DNA from: Nitrososphaerales archaeon TH5893 | GTDB taxonomy: Archaea; Thermoproteota; Nitrososphaeria; Nitrososphaerales; Nitrososphaeraceae | NCBI GenBank assembly: GCA_014523685.1 | Contig: JAATVT010000111.1 | Span: forward strand, 1-9,095 | Direction: 5' to 3' | Length of the DNA stretch: 9,095 bases | Shown here: piece by piece, positions 1-5,216 of the stretch | Layout of the letters: each line of letters opens with the position of its first letter | Numbering within the stretch: the first letter of the stretch is position 1 | Made by a program: the position numbers and the translations under genes | The notes under the pieces: model-generated | Told to the model about the DNA's origin: nothing | The model's database searches: none | The model's input: the letters and a program-made list of their open reading frames with translations, nothing else

Positions 1-46
1 CATTATCGCACTGAATATACTAGCTTGTTTAATGTCTCCAAAATGA

Positions 47-55
47 TTTTAAATC
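47..55 (+). promoter_or_regulatory. Candidate TATA box for the 75-380 gene
   Basis: TTTTAAATC is AT-rich and centred about 24 nt before the GTG at 75, the usual archaeal TATA-to-start distance. This supports a leaderless transcript. It is a short degenerate motif in AT-rich DNA, so it is only suggestive. Confidence 0.35.
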
Positions 56-74
56 GTGGACAACCAGATATAGC

Positions 75-380
75 GTGCCTGATTACTTTGAAATAGAACG
101 TCTCATTGAGGATTTGGCCAAAATCTATTCCACTGCCTGTGCCACAAGTTGGTTCAAAGTAATAGGTAATAAACATCCAACCAAAGAAGAGTTTCGAAAT
201 AAAGTAGTCATATTCATGAGGCATTTTGATTATACTCTGTCAACATTCCCCCAAACTCAAGCAGCTGATCAGTTCAGAAATTATTCAATGGGGATTCTTG
301 AATCAGAAATAAAGGAAGTATTATCAGGCAATAATAAGGAAGTAGAAAAACGATACAAGTATTACGTGGACTATAGCTGA
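75..380 (+). CDS. Small protein of unknown function, 101 aa
   Basis: I do not recognise the family. The product is soluble-looking, charged and probably mostly helical, with no membrane segment or signal peptide. Acidic/hydrophobic stretches near residues 5-18 (EIERLIEDLAKIYS) and 73-95 (MGILESEIKEV and following Lys/Glu-rich residues) look amphipathic, and it ends in a Tyr-rich tail (YKYYVDYS). The start chosen is GTG at 75: the frame is closed by a stop at 30-32, and there is no other usual start codon before 75. A TATA-like TTTTAAATC lies at 47-55, which puts transcription start almost exactly on the GTG, as in a leaderless archaeal mRNA. A T7 tract follows 18 nt after the stop. An antisense frame at 3-224 is less protein-like. 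Being real is likely; function is unknown. Confidence 0.6.
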   Translation: MPDYFEIERLIEDLAKIYSTACATSWFKVIGNKHPTKEEFRNKVVIFMRHFDYTLSTFPQTQAADQFRNYSMGILESEIKEVLSGNNKEVEKRYKYYVDYS

Positions 381-397
381 ATTCTTTCTGTGAATAA

Positions 398-404
398 TTT
401 TTTT
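398..404 (+). terminator. T7 tract, likely archaeal terminator
   Basis: Seven consecutive T lie 18 nt after the stop of the 75-380 gene with no strong hairpin in front, the pattern typical of intrinsic archaeal termination at U-rich tracts. Confidence 0.5.
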
Positions 405-530
405 AAAGCATATGTCATAATCTCAGCCTCTTTCATATCCATATTTTCAACTCCAACCTGGATTTTAAAAAATTCTAGCCCTGCTCTTGACACAAGAAAT
501 ATCAGAGAAATGACAATTATAATGGAAAGA

Positions 531-563
531 AAGGTTTAACTTTAGTATGGTTCCATAAACCTT
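531..563 (+). promoter_or_regulatory. fbp promoter region with 8-bp inverted repeat (candidate operator)
   Basis: AAGGTTTA at 531-538 and its exact reverse complement TAAACCTT at 556-563 flank 17 nt. The left arm overlaps the best TATA-like stretch (TTTAACTTTA, 535-544), and the right arm ends 12 nt before the ATG at 576. From that TATA the transcript should start near 566-568, giving a leader of about 10 nt. A second, non-concentric repeat TATGG-TT-CCATA occupies 546-557. A repeat bracketing TATA and start site is where an archaeal repressor or activator would bind; the binding protein is unknown. Confidence 0.4.
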
Positions 564-575
564 GATTTATTTAAT

Positions 576-1823
576 ATGCGAGTTACATTATCTGCTATCA
601 AGGCCGACATTGGTGCTATCGGTGGTCATACACGCCCAAGCGATGAACTTATTGATACTGTAAAAAATCACGTTGCAAACAAGGCGCGAAATCTCTTGAT
701 TGATTATTACATTGGCTACAGTGGAGACGATATCCATATCATCATGACTCATACCCATGGAATTGAAAATGAGAAAATTCACAAATTGGCATGGGATGCT
801 TTCAAGGAAGGTACCGAGATTGCAAAAGAACAAGGGCTATATGGTGCTGGACAGGATTTGCTTAAAGATGCATTTTCTGGTAATGTTAAAGGAATGGGGC
901 CTGGTGTGGCTGAAATTGAGATGGAAGAAAGGCCAAGCGAGGTGTTTTGTATATTCGCTGCCGATAAGACAGAACCTGGTGCATTTAATTTACCGCTTTG
1001 GAGGACATTTATAGATGCTCGCAGCAATACAGGTCTTTTAATTAATGAGAATCTGGCAGCAGGAGTTATTTTTAGACTAATGGATGTAATGTCAGGGAAG
1101 GTTGCGAATCTGAAAATGTGGGAAGATAAAGCAGAACTTGAAGCCGGACTAATGTACCCCGGAAGGTATGTGGTGCATTCGGTGATGTCCTCTGACGGAA
1201 AGGAACAAATTGTATCAGCCTCTACTGACAGACTGCACAACATTGCAGGTACTTACGTTGGAAAGGATGATCCTATCGCCATAGTAAGGACACAGAAAAA
1301 CTTTCCTGCAACCGAAGAAGTCGGTAGTGCTTTTAATGATCCGCACTTCGTTGCTGGAAATACAAGAGGAAGCCACCATATGCCTTTGATGCCTGTGAAG
1401 ATCAATTCGGCAGCAAGTTTGAATTATTCTATACCGCTAGTTTGTTGTTTGGTTTTCAGTATGCATAATGGAAAGTTAACAGGTCCCCATGATGGCTTCG
1501 GTACAGTGGACTGGGATCTGCAAAGAATGTGGGCCGCTGAAAGGGCAATGATTATGCGAAAACAAGGATTCATTCATCCTGCGACGCTCGTTCCTGATGA
1601 GCTTGAATACAATAAGGGATACGAAGCAAGAATGGCCAAACTGAATGAAAAATTCAGAGATCTTGAAAAATCAGGGAAGGTAACTCCAAAAATAACCTCC
1701 CGTTCGAGTAATAGAAAGGGAGGCAGATCGATAATCCAAGAGGAGAAACAATATTCAGGCAACCACTCTAGCTTTAATACAAAGTCAAAATTAAAATCAA
1801 AAATAGAATCGAAATTAAAGTAG
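576..1823 (+). CDS. fbp: Fructose-1,6-bisphosphate aldolase/phosphatase, bifunctional (type V FBPase)
   Basis: This gluconeogenic enzyme condenses dihydroxyacetone phosphate with glyceraldehyde-3-phosphate and dephosphorylates the resulting fructose-1,6-bisphosphate to fructose-6-phosphate in one Mg-dependent active site. Family features are clear: IKADIGAIGGHTRPSDE (8-24) with metal/phosphate residues Asp11 and His18, Asp51-Asp52, Gln93, Asp130-Lys131 (ADKTEPGAFN), and the aldolase motif GTYVGKDDP with Tyr227, Lys230 (Schiff-base lysine) and Asp231. GSHHMPLMPV (265-274) and GPHDGFGTVDWD (303-314) are further conserved blocks, and EYNKGYEAR (344-352) supplies the late tyrosine. Numbering sits about two residues below the characterised Sulfolobus enzyme. 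The family core ends near residue 365; residues 366-415 form an extra Ser/Lys/Arg-rich, probably disordered tail. The ATG start is supported by the family N-terminus. tpiA follows 177 nt downstream on the same strand. Confidence 0.96.
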   Translation: MRVTLSAIKADIGAIGGHTRPSDELIDTVKNHVANKARNLLIDYYIGYSGDDIHIIMTHTHGIENEKIHKLAWDAFKEGTEIAKEQGLYGAGQDLLKDAFSGNVKGMGPGVAEIEMEERPSEVFCIFAADKTEPGAFNLPLWRTFIDARSNTGLLINENLAAGVIFRLMDVMSGKVANLKMWEDKAELEAGLMYPGRYVVHSVMSSDGKEQIVSASTDRLHNIAGTYVGKDDPIAIVRTQKNFPATEEVGSAFNDPHFVAGNTRGSHHMPLMPVKINSAASLNYSIPLVCCLVFSMHNGKLTGPHDGFGTVDWDLQRMWAAERAMIMRKQGFIHPATLVPDELEYNKGYEARMAKLNEKFRDLEKSGKVTPKITSRSSNRKGGRSIIQEEKQYSGNHSSFNTKSKLKSKIESKLK

Positions 1824-1956
1824 TAGCATTATAGAGGTTGGACCACCAGAAGGAACATGTTAAGAAGGCAAGCCAGCACAGGGAGACCAATGGATCTGAA
1901 ATTGTAGGGTTGAAACTTTATGTGTTAAGACAAATCACTGCATACAACCATAACAA

Positions 1957-1967
1957 TTTAATTTATT
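1957..1967 (+). promoter_or_regulatory. Candidate TATA box for tpiA
   Basis: The AT-only stretch TTAATTTATTTT lies in about 1957-1969, roughly 35-40 nt before the ATG at 2001. This would give a transcript starting near 1988 with a leader of about a dozen nt. It suggests tpiA can be transcribed separately from fbp across the 177-nt gap, which shows no other gene. Confidence 0.35.
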
Positions 1968-2000
1968 TTTTGAAGAGAACTGAGAAAACAAGGATTAATA

Positions 2001-2711
2001 ATGAGTCAGAAAACTGATGCTATAGTATCAAAAAAGATTCCTATTCTTATTTTGAATTTTAAAAACTATCTTGAAATAGCTGGACAAAAAGGTATAGAGC
2101 TGGCAAGAGCGGTCCAAGAGGTATCGGAGTCATATAGCGGAAGAATACAATTTGTAGTAGCCCCTCCTCAACCAGCTTTATCATTGGTAAAACAAAATGT
2201 GAATATCCCCGTTTTTGCTCAGCATCTTGACTACGCTGATGAGGGTTCAACTACAGGTTTTTTTATACCTAAAATGGTTAGCATGTATGGTGCTCAGGGT
2301 TCTCTACTAAACCATAGTGAACATAGAATAGACAAACTCGATACCATTCAAGGATTGGTAAATCGATTAAAAAGTCTACATATGATTTCGGTCGTTTGCG
2401 CTCGCTCAGCCTCTGAGGTCTCCACTTTTGCTAGGTTTGAACCAGACTATATTGCTATTGAACCCCCAGAGCTGATTGGCTCCGGAAGAGCAGTATCGAA
2501 GGAAAATCCCTCAATTGTCACAGATTCTATCGATGCTGCTGCGAGAATGTCGCCAAATGTAAAAGTGATCTGTGGAGCCGGGATTACTGACGCCACTGAT
2601 GTGAGCAGTGCTCTGAAATTGGGTGCTACGGGTATACTCGTAGCAAGCGGCATCATAAAGGCCACTTCCTGGATGGATAAGATCTCTGAACTCGCCTCAG
2701 GTTTTGAATAG
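2001..2711 (+). CDS. tpiA: Triose-phosphate isomerase, archaeal type
   Basis: It interconverts dihydroxyacetone phosphate and glyceraldehyde-3-phosphate in the cytoplasm. At 236 aa it is close to the compact archaeal form and shorter than the roughly 250-aa bacterial/eukaryal enzymes. Visible signatures are the substrate-binding Asn19 and Lys21 in ILNFKNY, PPQPAL (55-60), AQHLDY (73-78), the electrophile His105 in LNHSEHR, and catalytic Glu154 at the head of the phosphate-gripping loop, AIEPPELIGSG (152-162). The phosphate-binding turns are CGAGIT and ILVASGII near the C-terminus. The archaeal loop usually reads ELIGTG; here it is ELIGSG, a conservative change. Residues 1-12 are a short non-conserved lead-in before the first strand, so a slightly later start is possible but no better ATG is seen. 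It supplies substrate to the upstream aldolase/phosphatase. Confidence 0.96.
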   Translation: MSQKTDAIVSKKIPILILNFKNYLEIAGQKGIELARAVQEVSESYSGRIQFVVAPPQPALSLVKQNVNIPVFAQHLDYADEGSTTGFFIPKMVSMYGAQGSLLNHSEHRIDKLDTIQGLVNRLKSLHMISVVCARSASEVSTFARFEPDYIAIEPPELIGSGRAVSKENPSIVTDSIDAAARMSPNVKVICGAGITDATDVSSALKLGATGILVASGIIKATSWMDKISELASGFE

Positions 2712-2811
2712 ACTAGTGAAACGATAAGATACACTGGTACATCTACCTTGAAGCATATTCTTTTGTCCTAGCTAATACTTTGAAGACACTTCTCGAAGAA
2801 GGAACTAGACC

Positions 2812-2831
2812 GGCCTTACCACTTTAAGGCC
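2812..2831. terminator. Perfect 7-bp hairpin between convergent genes
   Basis: GGCCTTA (2812-2818) and TAAGGCC (2825-2831) enclose the loop CCACTT. It lies 100 nt after the tpiA stop and 43 nt beyond the end of the opposing gene at 2874, so it may help separate the two convergent transcripts. No T-tract follows immediately on either strand, so a pure terminator role is uncertain. Confidence 0.4.
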
Positions 2832-2843
2832 AATAATTTGCCC

Positions 2844-2849
2844 AAAAAA
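2844..2849 (-). terminator. T6 tract after the winged-helix gene
   Basis: Six A on the + strand read as T6 on the - strand, 24 nt after the stop codon (2874-2876) of the 2874-3131 gene. This is the expected position for an archaeal U-tract terminator. Confidence 0.45.
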
Positions 2850-2873
2850 GTCAATAATCTAAATGCTGCTTTC

Positions 2874-3131
2874 TCATACGCCTATTTCCTTAGCTAACTT
2901 GAGTACTCTCTTTCCATTGGGAGTCAACTTGTTCTTGATCTTGTTTTTTACAGTAGTTCTTTCCACGAGCCCTTTTCGTTCAGCTCTTAAAAGCAGTTTA
3001 TGACCATATCCGTAGGCGCCCAATCTCTTTAATAATCTCCTGGTGGGGTATTCCTTACTTCCAATTGTCTTTAGGAGCTTTACAACGGCCTTTTCTTCTA
3101 TTAATATTCTAAGAAGCTCAACTTGTTTCAT
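2874..3131 (-). CDS. Small basic winged-helix-like protein, probable DNA-binding
   Basis: This 85-aa protein is rich in Lys/Arg. Its pattern fits a stand-alone winged helix: helix 1 MKQVELLRILIEEKAVVKLLKTIG, a TRRLLKRLGAYGYGHKLLLRAERKGLVER stretch resembling helix 2, turn and recognition helix, then a wing and final helix (LTPNGKRVLKLAKEIGV). The 'RAERKGLVER ... LTPNGKRVL' arrangement is common in archaeal small regulators of the MarR/PadR-like fold. That is a fold-level inference, not a family identification. The ATG start is backed by GGTGA (+ strand 3141-3145) nine nt upstream, a fair Shine-Dalgarno match. It converges with tpiA. Its target and effector are unknown; no cysteine or ligand domain is present. 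Confidence 0.72.
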   Translation of the reverse strand: MKQVELLRILIEEKAVVKLLKTIGSKEYPTRRLLKRLGAYGYGHKLLLRAERKGLVERTTVKNKIKNKLTPNGKRVLKLAKEIGV

Positions 3132-3267
3132 GTCTTATATTCACCCACTGCTACATACTTTCTTGTTATCCATCATTAATAATCGTTACTATTATTTAGC
3201 AACAATTTTCATGGATTCTTAAGAATCAAGCGAGCTTTTTCTGGTTTCATTGAGATGCGGGGTACTG

Positions 3268-3299
3268 GGATATATCGCGCTATACTATTTTGTATATCC
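3268..3299. repeat. Inverted repeat GGATATA/TATATCC
   Basis: GGATATA (3268-3274) and TATATCC (3293-3299) form a perfect 7-bp pair around 18 nt. CTATCA (3299-3304) and TGATAG (3335-3340) form an overlapping second pair. They lie in the 242-nt space between the two small - strand genes and could be an operator or RNA structure. Such AT-rich repeats also arise by chance. Confidence 0.25.
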
Positions 3300-3373
3300 T
3301 ATCAAAAGTGGCTAAACGCTGTAGCTGGTCTTACTGATAGTCTTTAATTGCCTAATTTCACGAATACATATTG

Positions 3374-3676
3374 CTAGGAGCCAACCCTTTTCATCTTCGA
3401 ACCACACCTTGGACAGGCTGCTTGATTGTGCTTTGTCCCGCAACTCATACAATAATAACTTATTGAACTCGAATTCCCACCAAATAAGGAGGTTCCTGAC
3501 ATACCCATTTTTCTCATCGCCCTTTTTCTCATGTAGAAACTAAGTAAGATAAAAACTCCTATTATTATCGGAAGTGAGAAGGGGAATGGTACTATAAAAG
3601 AAATCGCAAGACTAATACCTAGTGAAATACCTATCCACATTAGCTGCTGAGATATAAAGCCCCTATTATCATTCAA
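3374..3676 (-). CDS. Two-helix membrane protein with C-terminal zinc ribbon
   Basis: This 100-aa protein has two hydrophobic segments (about residues 11-30 and 33-49) separated by a Pro-Phe-Pro turn, then a basic stretch (MRKRAMRKMG). A Ser/Gly linker leads to a minimal zinc ribbon, CMSCG...CPRCG, with Cys76, Cys79, Cys88 and Cys91. Positive charges after the second helix suggest both termini face the cytoplasm, so the zinc ribbon would be cytosolic. The start is TTG at 3676; the frame is open upstream to a stop at 3722-3724, but no ATG/GTG lies there. A TATA-like CTATTTTAAG (minus strand, about 3722-3731) would start transcription about 25 nt before it. Similar anchored zinc ribbons are common unnamed proteins in archaea; no function can be assigned. 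Confidence 0.7.
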   Translation of the reverse strand: MNDNRGFISQQLMWIGISLGISLAISFIVPFPFSLPIIIGVFILLSFYMRKRAMRKMGMSGTSLFGGNSSSISYYCMSCGTKHNQAACPRCGSKMKRVGS

Positions 3677-3867
3677 TATTAGACAATCGCCTTCATTCCC
3701 ATAGTAGTAATGCGGTATGGCTTAAAATAGCTTCTGTTATCAGTCGTCCAAAGTGCATCGGATGTCGTGTATTTGTGGTCATTTTACTAAAGATATGTGG
3801 CGGTGGGGTGGGCGATGAATCGAAATTAGTATCTCGAGTAGCATGTTATTAGAGTGGTAGGAAAAAC

Positions 3868-3878
3868 AAAATATAAAT
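3868..3878 (+). promoter_or_regulatory. TATA box before the 3899 transcript candidate
   Basis: AAAATATAAAT sits 26 nt (centre) before the ATG at 3899 and is one of the cleanest TATA matches in the gap. An A-rich stretch precedes it. The spacing predicts a transcript starting on or next to that ATG. Confidence 0.4.
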
Positions 3879-3898
3879 CGAGTTTTTTGTTTCTTCCA

Positions 3899-3993
3899 AT
3901 GGCAGAAATCTGTTGTAATAATAGCAATCCTGTATTGCTTCTGAGAGAGTAATAGGGCAACAGAATTAACAATATTCTGATGCTGGTTATTTT
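3899..3993 (+). ncRNA. Candidate structured small RNA or leaderless 17-aa microprotein
   Basis: From the predicted start at about 3899, the RNA can fold into an outer stem TCTGTTG (3909-3915) with CAACAGA (3958-3964) enclosing a hairpin AGCAAT (3923-3928), loop CCTGT, ATTGCT (3934-3939). T-rich sequence follows at about 3988-3993 (TTATTTTAG). The same stretch encodes a 17-codon leaderless ORF, 3899-3952, MAEICCNNSNPVLLLRE, ended by two tandem stops (TAA TAG). Either reading could be right, and chance is also possible. There is no match to an RNA family I know. Confidence 0.3.
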
Positions 3994-4129
3994 AGTGCGG
4001 CTGATTATATGCCCCTCACTTCTTCATATGACATCCTGTTAACTTGAATTCCCTTTTTCTTCCAATATTGAAATGTTTCATTTGCCCCTTTAATGTATAA
4101 TGTTACTGTAATTTAGTAAGCCGGCTTCG

Positions 4130-4152
4130 TTTCACGAATTTGTTCGCTGAAA
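4130..4152 (+). repeat. Nine-bp hairpin with one bulged C
   Basis: TTTCACGAA (4130-4138), loop TTTG, then TTCG-C-TGAAA (4143-4152) pair with Cys-free simplicity apart from bulged C4147. The palindrome AAGCCGGCTT lies just upstream at 4118-4127. A weak TATA-like TAATGTATAA is at 4091-4100. It is probably part of the same non-coding region; its role is unknown. Confidence 0.25.
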
Positions 4153-4178
4153 TTACCTGTTCATTGAATTCGTTGCAA

Positions 4179-4190
4179 TTTTATATATAT
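4179..4190 (+). promoter_or_regulatory. TATA box, TTTTATATATAT
   Basis: A strong A/T alternating box lies at 4179-4190, predicting transcription start near 4210-4214. That is exactly where the first pairing segment TTGCTATC (4210-4217) begins. No protein gene follows on this strand, so a non-coding transcript is the natural reading. Confidence 0.4.
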
Positions 4191-4209
4191 TGCCTTTATT
4201 GTTGTCAGG

Positions 4210-4282
4210 TTGCTATCAGTCTTTGAAACAAGATATGAGCTGAAGTGAGGAAAAAAACAGATGGTAGCAATATGTTACTATC
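4210..4282 (+). ncRNA. Candidate RNA segment with two mutually exclusive stems
   Basis: GATGGTAGCA (4260-4269) can pair with TGTTACTATC (4273-4282), making a 10-bp hairpin with an ATA loop and two G-U pairs. The overlapping bases GGTAGCAA (4263-4270) can instead pair over eight positions with TTGCTATC (4210-4217). Only one of these can form at a time. An A7 tract (4251-4257) precedes the shared strand. This could be the 5' part of a single transcript of about 200 nt that includes the junction at 4330-4407. Confidence 0.28.
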
Positions 4283-4308
4283 AAGCTGGTCAGTAAATCT
4301 TCATATCA

Positions 4309-4316
4309 TTTAAATA
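4309..4316 (+). promoter_or_regulatory. TATA box, TTTAAATA
   Basis: TTTAAATA is a near-ideal archaeal TATA box. It predicts a start near 4337-4340, at the 5' edge of the first hairpin of the RNA candidate (CATCG at 4340). Confidence 0.42.
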
Positions 4317-4329
4317 ACTTTACATACAT

Positions 4330-4417
4330 AGAATAGGTACATCGACCAAACCGATGGGGAACAAATGCCTGGTAAAGTGTGAAAGCACTTTATCAGGTTA
4401 GTATTCTTTATTTTATC
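4330..4417 (+). ncRNA. Candidate small RNA with three-way junction and GAAA-capped hairpin
   Basis: Three helices can form together. The closing stem is AGAATA (4330-4335) with TATTCT (4402-4407). Hairpin 1 is CATCG (4340-4344), loop ACCAAAC, CGATG (4352-4356). Hairpin 2 is CCTGGTAAAGTGT (4368-4380), tetraloop GAAA (4381-4384), GCACTTTATCAGG (4385-4397): 13 unbroken pairs including two wobbles, extendable by G4367-T4398. A U-rich tract (TATTCTTTATTTTATC, 4402-4417) would end the transcript. The TATA at 4309 implies a start near 4338, which would drop the closing stem; the TATA at 4179 would keep it. It is not a tRNA, 5S or SRP RNA by shape. No family is recognised. Confidence 0.42.
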
Positions 4418-4553
4418 TGCTATTTGCTTGAGGAAAGTTACAAACGAAAGCGGATAATTTTAACAAGGGTAGACAAAAACTTGCATTGCATGAGAATCGA
4501 TTTATCATTCACATTTACGCTTTCGGTGTCAGTTTTATTGCCTCTTCAAATTC

Positions 4554-5054
4554 CTACTCGTCAGGGTATGCAATAATTTCCATCTCGTCATATGCGTCCT
4601 TTACTGCAAGAAGAAATAGGGTATCCTCATATATCAATAACCAGTCCTTAATTCCTAGGATTGGAAGGCGTCTAATTAGAACCTTAGTTATACTGTCATG
4701 TTGTTGGCGCCACTCCATGCTGCTTGCGTACATGCGTTTTGAATTAGCGGAATCATCCAAGCTTTGTTTCACGTACGTTACTATATACGCATGAGATAGT
4801 TTCCTTCCCTTCAATTCAAACAGGGTTTCCTGCAATTCAATTCCGTTGCGCCCGCCTTCGATATTCACCTTAACAATATCTCCGTGCTTATTCTCAATCT
4901 TGGATGTTACGTAACTCTCTGCTATGTTAAAGGTACCAAGTTCGACCATAACCCTGCTGGAATGAGACTGAGGATAGTTTTTAAGCTTCCATTCTATCTC
5001 AGGATATAATTTTTCAGATAATTCATCATAAAATTGATTTTCCTTGGATCTCAT
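4554..5054 (-). CDS. Uncharacterised soluble protein, 166 aa
   Basis: I do not recognise this protein. It has no signal peptide or membrane helix. The N-terminal part is helical and charged (residues 1-30, ENQFYDELSEKLYPEIEWKL). The middle looks like alternating strands (VMVELGTFNIAESYVTSKIE, then DIVKVNIEGGRNGIELQETLFELKG), followed by LSHAYIVTYVKQ and a hydrophobic stretch KDWLLIYEDTLFLLAVKDAY before an acidic C-terminus. The start is the first ATG after an in-frame stop at 5088-5090 and has a good Shine-Dalgarno GGAG seven nt upstream (+ strand 5062-5065). That is unlike the leaderless style of several neighbours and may mark a translationally distinct gene. It follows the surface-protein gene by 162 nt on the same strand. 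Glu/Lys-rich strand patterns could be nuclease-like, but no catalytic motif is identifiable. Confidence 0.72.
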   Translation of the reverse strand: MRSKENQFYDELSEKLYPEIEWKLKNYPQSHSSRVMVELGTFNIAESYVTSKIENKHGDIVKVNIEGGRNGIELQETLFELKGRKLSHAYIVTYVKQSLDDSANSKRMYASSMEWRQQHDSITKVLIRRLPILGIKDWLLIYEDTLFLLAVKDAYDEMEIIAYPDE

Positions 5055-5216
5055 GCGCTTTCTCCTATTCTTATATTTCTGTCCTCCTTACTCTTGGACT
5101 TCCTCACTTTTTTCTCTAGCGATTCTAAAGACTACTTTTATCATTACTTTTTGGTGTCCGAACCGTCAACCCCCGATCCGTCTTATAATTCTCATTCACG
5201 TCGGATATTGTGGGAA

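Larger units (their letters stand above)
3677..4553. other. Gene-poor gap with several candidate RNA structures
   Basis: No frame here looks like an ordinary protein gene. A 65-codon frame at 4379 starts with GTG inside a strong hairpin, and a longer one at 4486 is antisense to the real 4554-5054 gene. What stands out are TATA-like boxes at 3868-3878, 4179-4190 and 4309-4316, each followed by stems at the right distance, and a palindrome AAGCCGGCTT at 4118-4127. These are listed separately. Confidence 0.6.

Noticed and set aside
3..224. 73-codon minus-strand frame
   Set aside because: Antisense to the more protein-like 75-380 gene; no supporting promoter or motif seen.
3915..3980. Possible C/D box guide RNA: GTAATAA, CTGA (3941-3944), GTAATAG, CTGA (3977-3980)
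   Set aside because: Both C boxes deviate from RTGATGA at two to three positions, and the spacers of 19-21 nt are longer than the roughly 12 nt typical of archaeal guides.
4238..4252. CTGA followed by GTGAGGA, a D'/C' box look-alike
   Set aside because: No matching box C upstream or box D downstream at usable distance.
4340..4356. Five-bp stem with 7-nt loop resembling a tRNA anticodon arm
   Set aside because: No acceptor stem, T-arm consensus or D-arm around it; the adjoining 13-bp hairpin is incompatible with a tRNA cloverleaf.
4379..4576. 65-codon plus-strand frame
   Set aside because: Its GTG start lies inside the 13-bp hairpin, its composition is not protein-like, and its end overlaps the real minus-strand gene.
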